From Dyadobacter flavalbus (GTDB taxonomy: Bacteria; Bacteroidota; Bacteroidia; Cytophagales; Spirosomataceae): DNA of 64,000 nucleotides. The DNA lies in contig NZ_VBSN01000038.1 in the NCBI RefSeq assembly GCF_006149045.1, forward strand, positions 558,001-622,000. Direction: 5' to 3'. This document shows, in pieces, positions 44,460-53,429 of this stretch; position 1 is the first letter of the stretch, and every line of letters starts with the position of its first letter. The position numbers and the translations under genes are program-made. The notes beneath the pieces were generated by a model that worked only from the letters and a program-made list of their open reading frames with translations, was not told where the DNA came from and ran no database searches.

Positions 44460-44924
44460 ATTTTCATCTTTTCCGGCCAAAATTCTTGCATCTGCAGGTA
44501 TAGGAAACTGCTGCACATTTCTGGCGAGTTCGGGAAAAATATAGATCCGGTCCGCCTGCGGCGAAATATCCTTTAAACCCAGTACATGGCGGTAAAAAAA
44601 GTCAAGATGGGCTGAAACAAGCGCGTTAAGGTCGTTCTGAACGTATTGGAACAAATTCAGAAAAGCAAGGAACAGTGCAAGATGTGGAGACACGTCGCCT
44701 TCCCGATAACTTCCCGATAGCACTTTCTCATCCAGTTCCCTGAAGAAAGGAGACCAGTTATCGCGCGCTGGGCCGGCTTCTTTCGGATAAAAAATGACAG
44801 CTTCGGCTAGCCTGCGCGTTTCGGCATAGATTTCGGATGTAGTCCTGGCATCCAACCTGAAATAGTCAGGCATCAAAGCGCTGGCATCCGCAACCCTGTC
44901 CTTTTGATTTGTGCCCTGACTCAT
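44457..44924 (-). CDS. eCIS baseplate gp6/J-like protein, N-terminal part
   Basis: 155 residues ending at the TGA at 44457. The sequence (PDYFRLDARTTSEIYAETR, HLALFLAFLNLFQYVQNDLN, HLDFFYRHVLGLK) is the usual N-terminal domain of long Bacteroidota eCIS baseplate proteins; the domain after it is encoded in the same frame beyond the stop. Its start overlaps the gp25 gene by 4 bases (44921-44924). As a stand-alone protein it lacks the J-like domain needed to form a wedge. Confidence 0.78.
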   Translation of the reverse strand: MSQGTNQKDRVADASALMPDYFRLDARTTSEIYAETRRLAEAVIFYPKEAGPARDNWSPFFRELDEKVLSGSYREGDVSPHLALFLAFLNLFQYVQNDLNALVSAHLDFFYRHVLGLKDISPQADRIYIFPELARNVQQFPIPADARILAGKDEN

Positions 44925-45352
44925 TGTCTGTCTGCATTTATACCCGCATTACTGGCTTCATGCATGTAAAACGGAAATACCATATTGGACCGGGAATTGG
45001 TTGCACTGATGATGTAAACAATGTCAAAAACCAGCGCACCGTCCAGGGCCGAACGGTCACTCACCTTTATTTCCTCCAGCACGATTCGGGGTTCGTGATA
45101 AAGGATTGCCGTTTCAATCGTATCCCGTAAATAGGTGATGGTGGTTGTATTTATTTTTTCAAAGACGAAGCTCTGAAGATTGCACCCGAACTGCGGCTGC
45201 ATGACGCGTTCGCCGGGCCGCGTGGAAAGCAGGATACGCAGCGACTGCCGGATATCTTCTTCACCCGCCGCCATGACTACCTCGCCGTCGTACAGTGAAA
45301 ATTCGGGCGGAAATGCCCAGCCATTACCCAGAAAGCCTGAATCGTCTGTCAT
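44921..45352 (-). CDS. gp25/GPW-family baseplate protein (Afp9-like)
   Basis: 143 residues of the GPW/gp25 family: GWAFPPEFSL at the start, EEDIRQSLRILLSTRPGERVMQPQFG in the core (the RPGER/FG motif is diagnostic) and TTITYLRDTIETAILYHEPRI. Together with the gp6-like protein it forms the sheath-initiating part of the baseplate. It overlaps the next gene by 4 bases. A 53-base gap precedes it. Confidence 0.92.
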   Translation of the reverse strand: MTDDSGFLGNGWAFPPEFSLYDGEVVMAAGEEDIRQSLRILLSTRPGERVMQPQFGCNLQSFVFEKINTTTITYLRDTIETAILYHEPRIVLEEIKVSDRSALDGALVFDIVYIISATNSRSNMVFPFYMHEASNAGINADRQ

Positions 45353-45405
45353 AATTTACCTTGTATCTCAGAACGGACTGTTATTCAAATAAGCTTTTTG
45401 AACAG

Positions 45406-47130
45406 TCAGTTAATCTGCACCAATGATCCTTTCAGTACGGCAATCGCTTTGGTTCTGATTTCAGCGCCGGCGTCGCCCTCCGCAACAAATTTGCCTTTTG
45501 CCTTGTTTGAAATGTTCACGCCTTCTATTTCGATTCCGGTTTTTGCACTGATCCTTAAATTGCCGGAACTTTCAATGGAAATGCCTTTTTCATTCATTTC
45601 TATCCGGTTTTTGTTCTTGTCGGTGATCGTGAGCTTTCCTGATTCCTCATTGATTTCAATGCTGTTTCCGGCGGGCGTTGAAATGGCGACAGATTTTTTT
45701 TCATCGTCCCAGATCATGCTCATGTTGCTTTTTGTAAAGTTGCCTTTCTGAACGTTTTTATCCGTTACTTTCAAAACCGGTGCGTTGGCGCTGCTGTACA
45801 TTGCGCCGATCACAATGGCTTTGCGCGGATCGTCGTTCAGAAATCCTACAATTACTTCATTCCCGATTTCGGGATAAAAGAAAAAACCGTACTGACTGCC
45901 TGCAGAAACATGGGCAACCCGCGCCCAGATCCCTTCCGTGTCATTTGCCGATGCAGACAGTTTTACCTTTATACGGAATTCACCGTCGGGATCGCCTTCC
46001 AGCGCCGTGACGGTTCCCGTATGCAGGCCTGAAATGGCAGGCAGCATCCCGCCGGCAGCAGCCGCACTGAATTCCTTCTGTTGTCCGTACTTCGTATCCG
46101 ACCAGCCAAACTGGATGTCGGAAGTCCAGTTGCCATCACTCAGTTCATGCCTGATACCGGTTACAAAAGCACGGCCGTTGAACCGATCGCCCAGACCGGC
46201 AAGCCGGATTATTTTACCCGGAAAAATAGAAGCATTCCCGCGGATGCGTACTGTTCCTGTCGCTTTGGAAAGCGCGCTTTTCGTTGCTTTGGCCTTTGTC
46301 CAGGCTTTGAGTTCTTCCAGCGGTGTTCCGTCACCGCCGGTCAATGCGTATGGGTCCGGGTTCAGCACTCCGGAAAGCTGTCCGGAACTCAGGTTTCCGA
46401 TTTCGTTTACAAATTCAGCAGTTTCTTCAGCCACAACGATTTCCTGCTCGGACGGCGACCACGACGTACTTTCAACGGCGGCAAACTGGGTTTCCGAATC
46501 AATCAGGCCGTCGAATGCAAGTACATTGATGCCATACTGACAAGTGAGCGCATCGGTGCCATCCATGGAAGGTTTTGAAATCGTGAGCTTTTCCTGATCA
46601 AACAGCATCATGCAGCCGCATGCTTCCACCCGCGACAGGATAAAATCCCAGGAAGTGCTGTCGTACTGGACCAGCTGCAAATGCCTGATTTCTTCCATTT
46701 CGTCAATAGTATATTTAATGTCCGCATCGTCCAGAATTTGTGAAACGGCATCTTTATCGCTTGCATCTCTGAAGTAACGGCTTTTCCGGACTGTTGTCAG
46801 CTTTACTACGGCATGTTTGCATTCAATTTCCAGCTGGGATTCACCCGATTCCCTGATTCGGATGGCATGCCTTACGGCTATTCCTTTGAAAACAGGATCG
46901 GCATTGCCTTCATAGCCGAGGTCAATTTCAATTTTTGCACCCGGTTCAAAATATTCCTTGCTGCTGAGTTCAAAATCCTGCCTGCTTACATTTCCGTCCA
47001 GCAGAATCAGTTTGGCACGCGGTACCCGGTTGGCTTCATTGAGCGTTATGATACTTTTTACCTTGTAGCTGGTGGCAAATTCCTCGCCGTTGATCCTGAT
47101 TTTATAACGCGTAACACTCTTCATCAGCAT
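45406..47130 (-). CDS. VgrG-like spike/baseplate hub protein (Afp8-like)
   Basis: 574 residues with the gp27-like hub domain (about 1-340), an OB-fold region (GTVTALEGDPDGEFRIKVKL, about 370-440, with the EIGNEVIVGFLNDDPRKAIVIG stretch) and a C-terminal gp5-like beta-helix (GNSIEINEESGKLTITDKNK), as in VgrG and Afp8. No extra effector domain follows, so it serves as the central spike that carries the PAAR tip. The start is ATG at 47130; an internal Met at residue 3 is possible. Confidence 0.9.
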   Translation of the reverse strand: MLMKSVTRYKIRINGEEFATSYKVKSIITLNEANRVPRAKLILLDGNVSRQDFELSSKEYFEPGAKIEIDLGYEGNADPVFKGIAVRHAIRIRESGESQLEIECKHAVVKLTTVRKSRYFRDASDKDAVSQILDDADIKYTIDEMEEIRHLQLVQYDSTSWDFILSRVEACGCMMLFDQEKLTISKPSMDGTDALTCQYGINVLAFDGLIDSETQFAAVESTSWSPSEQEIVVAEETAEFVNEIGNLSSGQLSGVLNPDPYALTGGDGTPLEELKAWTKAKATKSALSKATGTVRIRGNASIFPGKIIRLAGLGDRFNGRAFVTGIRHELSDGNWTSDIQFGWSDTKYGQQKEFSAAAAGGMLPAISGLHTGTVTALEGDPDGEFRIKVKLSASANDTEGIWARVAHVSAGSQYGFFFYPEIGNEVIVGFLNDDPRKAIVIGAMYSSANAPVLKVTDKNVQKGNFTKSNMSMIWDDEKKSVAISTPAGNSIEINEESGKLTITDKNKNRIEMNEKGISIESSGNLRISAKTGIEIEGVNISNKAKGKFVAEGDAGAEIRTKAIAVLKGSLVQIN

Positions 47131-47188
47131 ACTAATTATATGAACATCACCAAACCTTCGGGCAGGACTTATTCAGCCTTGTGTCGGC

Positions 47189-47845
47189 TCATTGGTTCAA
47201 AGGCGGAAAAACGATGCGCATGTTAGGCTTAAGGTTCCTGAAATTACTGATCCCGTTGAACTTTGCCACCTGAATATACAGCGCGGCGTTCCCGTAAATC
47301 CGGTAAGTCATCAGCGGCAGCGTGTCGCCTTCCTTTACATACCGGACATGCGTCAGGTCCGGGGAACTCGTCCGCATTTTCTTGGCGCGCAGTTCTTCTT
47401 CCACTACTTCCACAAACGTGGTGCTCAGGATCGCCCGCAATGCAGTTCCGTCCGGTTTGAAAAGCGTATAATCAATTTTAAGCTCTTTCAGTACGCAGTT
47501 GAACGACAGTTCGCCCCATAACAGTTTCAGGAATTTCGGGCGGTGAATTTCTCCGTCGAAGTTGTAAACCGCTTCCTTGAATCTGGCAACCTCGTCCCTG
47601 ACATTCTTTTTACCACTGATTACGCCGGTTCCGTCAAACAGGAATTCGAGCTGGATTTCTTCCGCAGGCGTTTTGTTGAAAGTCGGATTGCTGCCGTGTG
47701 TTCCCTGTTCCTGTTCTTCATTGTACCGGATGTTCAGCTTCCTGCTGAACCGGGCAGGATTTACCGGAACAGAAATGGAATCCACTTTGTCCTGAAAGAG
47801 GTCATCTTTGTAAACAATGATCTGAAGCTTGTTCGGGTCGGCCAT
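47189..47845 (-). CDS. LysM-domain eCIS protein (Afp7-like)
   Basis: 218 residues from the start at 47845 (MADPNKLQII); a start 51 bases upstream is possible but would overlap the preceding gene. The beta-rich N-terminal part contains SVPVNPARFSRKLNIRYN, and the C-terminus ends in a LysM-type segment (YVKEGDTLPLMTYRIYG, then NFRNLKPNMRIVFPP). Afp7-type proteins join the tube to the spike. Spacing is 2 bases from the DUF5908 gene and 58 bases to the VgrG-like gene. Confidence 0.88.
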   Translation of the reverse strand: MADPNKLQIIVYKDDLFQDKVDSISVPVNPARFSRKLNIRYNEEQEQGTHGSNPTFNKTPAEEIQLEFLFDGTGVISGKKNVRDEVARFKEAVYNFDGEIHRPKFLKLLWGELSFNCVLKELKIDYTLFKPDGTALRAILSTTFVEVVEEELRAKKMRTSSPDLTHVRYVKEGDTLPLMTYRIYGNAALYIQVAKFNGISNFRNLKPNMRIVFPPLNQ

Positions 47846-47847
47846 GC

Positions 47848-48030
47848 TTATCTTTCGCTCTGCATCCGCAAATATTCCATTACCTGTTCCATACACCGCG
47901 CCACGATCCGGTCTTCCTGCCTGGAATCCAAACCATTTTGCGCTGCCAGCTCAGGCGCATTGGTGTTTTTATTCCCCGTATGATTGTCCACCGTAGCCCT
48001 GATGATCAGTTCCCGTATTTCGATCGGCAT
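47848..48030 (-). CDS. DUF5908-family small protein (Afp6-like position)
   Basis: 60 residues starting MPIEIRELIIRATV, the pattern of DUF5908, a small family encoded between tube and LysM genes in eCIS loci. Start chosen at 48030, 1 base after the tube gene stop; a longer ORF to 48105 would overlap it. It ends in a short helix (MEQVMEYLRMQSER). Role unknown. Confidence 0.8.
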   Translation of the reverse strand: MPIEIRELIIRATVDNHTGNKNTNAPELAAQNGLDSRQEDRIVARCMEQVMEYLRMQSER

Positions 48031-48031
48031 T

Positions 48032-48478
48032 TCAGTGCTGTTTAAAGGTAAAATAATGATAATTGAGTTCGAGCGTTTCAATAAGCAGTCCGCTGCTTTC
48101 CGCATTCAGGCCGGAGCACGACCATTTTACAGGTATGGCATGCACCAGGTTCCAGGTGCAGAGCTTTTTATGTTCTTCATTCAGCAGGTTTACCGTGAGG
48201 TTTTTAGGCTCGAAATCCATTTCCTCCATGGCTTTTGTACACCAGCTTGTAATGCGGGAATCTTTAATAATGCCGCGTTTCAGCACCAGGTTATCGTAAG
48301 TGGTCCCTTTCGGGAGCTTATGCGCAAACCGGTTTTCGCCGCCTTCGGCATAATCTTCGGTAGCCACATTCTGCGACAGACCGCTTACTTCCTGAAAACT
48401 GGAATCCGTGCCGGCGGGCAGCCCTTCGAACTCAACTGAAAAATGAAATGCGACCGGCGGATAATATGCTTTTTCCAT
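48032..48478 (-). CDS. eCIS inner tube protein (Afp5-like)
   Basis: 148 residues of the gp19-type tail tube family: FHFSVEFEGLPAGTDSSFQEVSGL at the N-terminus and NLTVNLLNEEHKKLCTWNL in the second half are typical. It starts directly after the first tube gene (no gap) and is 1 base from the DUF5908 gene. In Afp the fifth protein caps the tube initiation, which is the likely role here; the first tube protein would form the bulk. Confidence 0.9.
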   Translation of the reverse strand: MEKAYYPPVAFHFSVEFEGLPAGTDSSFQEVSGLSQNVATEDYAEGGENRFAHKLPKGTTYDNLVLKRGIIKDSRITSWCTKAMEEMDFEPKNLTVNLLNEEHKKLCTWNLVHAIPVKWSCSGLNAESSGLLIETLELNYHYFTFKQH

Positions 48479-48907
48479 TTATTCAGCGGTAATTCCTTCA
48501 TGTACAACTTCCATGGTTTCAATGGCGACGCTGTTGTCATCCGATTTCAGCTCCGTTGCCTGCACTTTGGACGGCCAGGCATTCTTGATTTTCCACGAAA
48601 TAACAGGCTGATGTTCTTCATTGAGCAGACTGATCGTGATGTCCCTCCGCTTTACTGTTTCCAGCTTGTTTTCGGCCCACCATTTGTAAAATTCATTGTC
48701 GCCCTTGAACGATCCTCTTTTCAGCGTTATGTTGCTGTATTTGGCCAGTCCCGGCATTTTCAGTTTCGAGTATTCCTTGCTGGAACCTTCCCGGTATTCA
48801 ATGATTTCCCGTTCCATATCCAGACCGGTTACTTCTGTAAAAGCCATTTTTGCTCCGCCCCAATCTACCTGAAAGTGAAACTTGGGCAATGGATATTCGT
48901 TCGCCAT
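48479..48907 (-). CDS. eCIS inner tube protein (Afp1-like)
   Basis: 142 residues of the same tail tube family, with PLPKFHFQVDWGG at the start, SSKEYSKLKMPGLAKYSNITLKRG in the middle and ISLLNEEHQPVISWKIKNAWP near the end. It is the main tube subunit by order and length. Its gene ends exactly where the second tube gene begins. Confidence 0.92.
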   Translation of the reverse strand: MANEYPLPKFHFQVDWGGAKMAFTEVTGLDMEREIIEYREGSSKEYSKLKMPGLAKYSNITLKRGSFKGDNEFYKWWAENKLETVKRRDITISLLNEEHQPVISWKIKNAWPSKVQATELKSDDNSVAIETMEVVHEGITAE

Positions 48908-49072
48908 AACTATGAAAGGTTTAGAATGTGAATTGCTGTTGGCTGCCGGCTTTTAGCTTTTAGCAACTGGCTTGTAGCTGGCATGCATGTAAAATGCAGA
49001 ATGGAAGATTTTTGAGTAAAATCATATTGCAACGCATTATTCATAACAACTTGTTACAGGTCAAGATACCAG

Positions 49073-50461
49073 TCAGATTTCCTGCATTTTGTGCGTAAAG
49101 CGTAGGACCAGAAATTCGGTGGGCCGAACGACGGCAAGGCCGATTTCCACGTTCAGGATGCCGTTCAGGATGTCCTCGCTGCTCATGGTAACGCCCAGCC
49201 CTATCCGTACGTAAAATGCATCCCCGGCAGCAGCGCCGGCCAGTGCTCCCTGCCGCCACAGATTGGTCAGGAAATTTTCAATCATCGTACTGATCCGCAC
49301 CCACGTATTGGCATCGTTTGGTTCAAAAATAAATACCTGCGTAGCCTTTTTAATCGATTCCTCCACGAAATTATAGAACCGGCGGACGTTCACATATTTC
49401 CATTCATTGTCATTGCCGGCCAGCGTCCTCGCTCCCCAGACCAGAATACCAAGCCCTGTAAACGCCCGGATTGCATTAATGGACTTTCCGCCTTCTGCAT
49501 GCACGTTGAGCTCGGCCTGTTCTTCATGGGAAATCTTGCGCGTGAGACCGCTGACTGCATTCAGACTTACGTTTGCAGGCGCTTTCCAGACACCGCGGGT
49601 TGCATCCACATTGGCATAAACGCCCGCTATGGCGGCGCTTGGCGGCAAAACCAGCATTTCAGATTTAAGCCTGAGCAATATTTCCTGACGGCGGATACTG
49701 CCAGTTTCCATCTTTGCATTAACAGGCGGCTTCGGCTTTCTTTCCGGAGGCGGCGCGTCGCCCGGGGCCGGAGCGGGCGGAGGTGCAGCCGCAGCCGACG
49801 GCTCAACAAGCGAAATATCCTCATCATCCAGGGAAGCATACTTGGCAATGGAAGTTTGCAGATACGGATAATAGGCAGCACCGTATTTAAGATTGTTTAC
49901 ACCCAATCCGTTACGGAAGTTTTCAATTTCATCCTTTTTGGTTTCAGGAATGTCAATAATGACAAAACGGTCCATCAGCCTGGCGGCCTGCGCAAGTGCC
50001 TGCTGATAAAAATTCAGATAATCGGCATAAGGAAGCTGAACTGCTTCGGGCGCCAGGATCAGTGTAGGCTCATCTTCCTTTTCAATAACGGCCAGTGCAT
50101 CCTCAAAATCCTTTTTTTCAACTCCTTCCGGTTTTTTCGGGCCGAGTGAAGCGATGTAGCATTTTCCGCCGCCATTGGCAAAATACAACTGCAGATGATA
50201 ATACAGCTCATTCCTCGAAAAACTCTCTTCCCAGGTATTGTCCTGAACATTGAATTTAAGTTTCCAGTTGTCCCAGTTACAGAATTTCTGTTCAAATTCC
50301 ATCAGCGTCCGAATCTTGACTGCCGTTATCCGGGCATTATCCGGTCGTGTATCGGTATAACCTATAAAAACAGGCACGGCAGTGTCCACCGCTGCGATAG
50401 AAGGAGGAAACAACGGTACTTCCTCAATATATACCCCCGGAGTTTTTGTTACAATTGCCAT
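49073..50461 (-). CDS. eCIS tail sheath protein (single copy)
   Basis: 462 residues with the contractile sheath signature: TKTPGVYIEEVP at the start, and KSINAIRAFTGLGILVWGARTL and EPNDANTWVRISTMIENFLTNLW near the C-terminus. Only one sheath gene is present, whereas Afp/PVC loci carry three. A Pro/Ala-rich segment near residues 217-247 looks like an inserted flexible linker. It lies 156 bases after the DUF4255 gene and 165 bases before the first tube gene. Confidence 0.93.
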   Translation of the reverse strand: MAIVTKTPGVYIEEVPLFPPSIAAVDTAVPVFIGYTDTRPDNARITAVKIRTLMEFEQKFCNWDNWKLKFNVQDNTWEESFSRNELYYHLQLYFANGGGKCYIASLGPKKPEGVEKKDFEDALAVIEKEDEPTLILAPEAVQLPYADYLNFYQQALAQAARLMDRFVIIDIPETKKDEIENFRNGLGVNNLKYGAAYYPYLQTSIAKYASLDDEDISLVEPSAAAAPPPAPAPGDAPPPERKPKPPVNAKMETGSIRRQEILLRLKSEMLVLPPSAAIAGVYANVDATRGVWKAPANVSLNAVSGLTRKISHEEQAELNVHAEGGKSINAIRAFTGLGILVWGARTLAGNDNEWKYVNVRRFYNFVEESIKKATQVFIFEPNDANTWVRISTMIENFLTNLWRQGALAGAAAGDAFYVRIGLGVTMSSEDILNGILNVEIGLAVVRPTEFLVLRFTHKMQEI

Positions 50462-50617
50462 TGAATGTATTCAGATTGATTTATGAATGAAACAATAATT
50501 AGTCACTTTCAACGGGTCATCCAATCCGCAGCTCGTTCAGGCAGATCGCTGTAAAAGGCTTTTTCACAGCCGGCCCGTTTATCGCATACGCTTCCTTTCA
50601 GGTTATACAAACTTCTT

Positions 50618-51289
50618 TCAATGGTTATCCGGACGGTAGTTCACGGTCTCCATGCTGTTGCTGTTTATTTGCGGCACACCCTCTTTGTTTCTTCCTTCAA
50701 ATTCACCGAAGGTACTGTTTGAAGACAGGATAACCGGCATGGGCGTACTTTCGTGGGTATCCACCAGTTCCAGCAACCGCATTTTGTACATGACGGATGG
50801 TATCTGCTTGCTGCCGAGGCTGCTCCACATGTCAAAGGCTTCCTGAAAACCGATGTCGTGCAGTTCCAGCGTTACCTTTTGTTCCGGTAGCTGTTCATTT
50901 TCATTAAATCCTGTCTGAAAATTTTTGTGCGCCTGAAAAAAAACGATTGTATCCGAAAGCAGCTGCAGCGATTCGGCGTAGTTCTTTTTGGTTACAGAAA
51001 CCAGCAGGTACAGATTGAGAAAAACAGGCGGGTTAAACTTTCTTACTTCCTTTTCTTTTTTCCGGTCCGTTATTCTGGAATAAAACGCGGTATTCTTCAG
51101 ACTGGCTTCTTCTTCGATCTTGATGAGCGTGATGATAATCCTGTTCTGGAGGTCATTTTTTTCTTCGCTGATGTTGGCAATATTGTTCAGCTGGACAATG
51201 TCGCCGGTGCCGTTGATCGTATCTCCCCATTTCCCGTAAATGGATTTGTTCAGCCTCTCCGCAATCGCTTTAAGTGCAGGATAAATCAT
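50618..51289 (-). CDS. DUF4255-family eCIS cap protein (Afp16-like)
   Basis: 223 residues. The N-terminus is the DUF4255/Pvc16 domain (IYPALKAIAERLNKSI; LQNRIIITLIKIEEE; VFLNLYLLVSVTKKNYAESL). It caps the sheath and tube at the distal end and controls particle length with the tape measure. It is the first gene of the minus-strand eCIS run. It is divergent from the TIR-like gene at 51411, with 121 bases between the starts, so a shared promoter region is likely. Confidence 0.88.
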   Translation of the reverse strand: MIYPALKAIAERLNKSIYGKWGDTINGTGDIVQLNNIANISEEKNDLQNRIIITLIKIEEEASLKNTAFYSRITDRKKEKEVRKFNPPVFLNLYLLVSVTKKNYAESLQLLSDTIVFFQAHKNFQTGFNENEQLPEQKVTLELHDIGFQEAFDMWSSLGSKQIPSVMYKMRLLELVDTHESTPMPVILSSNSTFGEFEGRNKEGVPQINSNSMETVNYRPDNH

Positions 51290-51410
51290 AGACAGAACCG
51301 GTTAAAAAGATAGAACTGTAAGTTATAAATTTATTTACAAGAGTAGGCTATATCAATATAAATTTCCGATTTTTATTATACGGTAAATCACTCAGTAAAA
51401 AACAATTAAC

Positions 51411-53234
51411 ATGCTCAATCTGCCTACTATCTATCTGGTACACGCATCAGATGCCCCACAACATTTGTCCAGGCTGAAGAAAATTTTACAGGAGCTGGCA
51501 AACAAGCGTTCAATCGGTGATTTCGTATCACTGGACAGTAATCAGTACTACGCACTTCCTGAAGATAAAATCAGTGAAAATGATATGGTCATTATTTTAC
51601 TCAGCAATGGATTTACTGCTACCGAAGGGCTGAAAGAAGCCGTGGAAAAACGGATGACGGATCTTGCAGCCAAAAACCGGTCCCTGAAACTGGTGGAAAT
51701 CATCATTGACAGCATACCGTTCGATAAAAACTTCATGATACTTCCGGAAGACCTGCAGCCGATCCGGGAACAGGCGGACATGGACAGCGTATGGACCAGA
51801 ATCAAAAGCAGACTCGAGCAAATATACACTACCGGTAAAAAACCGGTCAATTACAGGAAGTACCTTATTTATGCTGCCATTGCACTTGTAATCTTTTTGA
51901 TCATCCGGTGGCTTTTATCACCGCCTGATTACTTACCCGTGAATGACGACGCAGCCGTGGAAACTGAAACTACTACCGCCGAAACCAAACCATATGAAAA
52001 ACTGGGCGAGTACACTTACGGCGGCGCGGGTGTCGAAAGTATTACCTCCGCAGTGGCAACTGCGGACGGAGGCGCCATGCTGGCGGGCTCATCCAACTCC
52101 GATCCGACTAACGGAAAATATGATTTTAAAGTTGTAAAAATTACTGCCGACGGAACAAAGCAGTGGGAAAAGAATTTCGGCGGTACGCAGGACGAGTTCC
52201 TGACCACCATCGTTGCCGTTCCGGGCGGTTATCTGCTGGGCGGACTGAGTTACTCCGCAGCAGAAACCGGCAAAACTGCTGCACTGTATGGTGAATGCGA
52301 TTTCTGGCTTGTGAAAATCGACAGTAACGGCAATCAGCTCTGGGACAAAACATACGGCGGTACAACCACAGATATCATTGAGGATATTATTCCGGTGCAG
52401 GATGGTTTTCTGCTCGGCGGCTATTCAAATTCCCAACCCGGGCCGGACAAGGCAGCTCCCGCTAAAAGCAGTGATTACTGGATCGTCAGAACAGATGCAC
52501 AGGGCCAGCGATTGTGGGACAAAAGCTTTGGCGGCACGGACTACGACTTTCTTTTCAGCATGGCGTACGATAAAAACAACAGGCAGATCATGCTTTCCGG
52601 TTATTCCCTTTCAGCGAAGGATCAGGATGGCAAAACTTCACAGGATTATGGCCAGGAAGATTACTGGATTGTCAAAGTAAATGAAGAGGGCGATAAACTG
52701 GCCGAGTACAGCCTTGGCGGTTCGGCAGTGGATAAAGCGGTCACATCGGCATTTGACGGTGCGCTGCTGATCGGCGGCCATTCGGATTCCAACGGCGGAA
52801 CCGGCTCCAAAAGCATGGGCATGGCCAGAAATCTGGGTAAAAATGATTTTTACGTCGGCAAATATTCCAATGACGGAGACAAGTTATGGGATAAAACCTA
52901 CGGTGGGCCCGAGGAAGATAAATTGTTGTTCATTTCGCCGGTCAGAGGCGGATTGCTGCTTGGCGGACAGTCGGCATCGAATTCATCGCAGACTAAAAGC
53001 GCACCGAATTACGGCAAACTAGATGGATGGCTTGTAAAAGTGGATTCAACCGGAAACAAACGGATGGACCTTGCATTTGGCGGAAAAGAAGATGACACGA
53101 TCAATGTCATTATAAAGCTGAAAGACGGAAATTACCTTTTATGCGGCGATTCCAGTTCACCTGAGGATGCAACCAAACAAGCCGGAAGTTTTGGTGATGC
53201 AGACTTCTGGGTAGTTAAATTAAAGTTAAACTGA
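51411..53234 (+). CDS. Membrane protein: TIR-like cytosolic domain, one membrane span, extracytoplasmic beta-propeller-like repeats
   Basis: 607 residues. Residues 1-140 form an alpha/beta domain of TIR type (IYLVHASDA at the start; VIILLSNGF; EIIIDSIPFD; LPEDLQPIRE). A single membrane span lies at about 151-169, so the first domain is cytosolic. Residues 195-607 hold about seven repeats of the form W-(D/E)-K-x-(Y/F)-G-G ... GG(Y/F)LLGG ... D(F/Y)W-(L/I)-V-K, a propeller by appearance. It is divergent from the eCIS operon and next to a paralogue. I know of no described eCIS component with this design. TIR-like status is from pattern; no NADase residue is certain. Confidence 0.78.
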   Translation: MLNLPTIYLVHASDAPQHLSRLKKILQELANKRSIGDFVSLDSNQYYALPEDKISENDMVIILLSNGFTATEGLKEAVEKRMTDLAAKNRSLKLVEIIIDSIPFDKNFMILPEDLQPIREQADMDSVWTRIKSRLEQIYTTGKKPVNYRKYLIYAAIALVIFLIIRWLLSPPDYLPVNDDAAVETETTTAETKPYEKLGEYTYGGAGVESITSAVATADGGAMLAGSSNSDPTNGKYDFKVVKITADGTKQWEKNFGGTQDEFLTTIVAVPGGYLLGGLSYSAAETGKTAALYGECDFWLVKIDSNGNQLWDKTYGGTTTDIIEDIIPVQDGFLLGGYSNSQPGPDKAAPAKSSDYWIVRTDAQGQRLWDKSFGGTDYDFLFSMAYDKNNRQIMLSGYSLSAKDQDGKTSQDYGQEDYWIVKVNEEGDKLAEYSLGGSAVDKAVTSAFDGALLIGGHSDSNGGTGSKSMGMARNLGKNDFYVGKYSNDGDKLWDKTYGGPEEDKLLFISPVRGGLLLGGQSASNSSQTKSAPNYGKLDGWLVKVDSTGNKRMDLAFGGKEDDTINVIIKLKDGNYLLCGDSSSPEDATKQAGSFGDADFWVVKLKLN

Positions 53235-53429
53235 CCCGGCTATACGCAGCCGGCAGCTTTGCACATCGGACCGTGGATTGAACCGGTCTGATGCGCATGA
53301 CCGTATACTAAATATTTGGTATTTTGAACATATGACCCTATTTATCTGATTAAATTTAGGAAGCTGCACAGAACAGGATTCGTCAGAAATAGCAACGAGA
53401 TTATCTGAACATTTTAATTCATCCTTGAT

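Noticed and set aside
48908-49072. Possible small gene or promoter between tube and sheath
   Set aside because: The 165-base gap has no ORF with a plausible start and no recognisable promoter; it is left unassigned.
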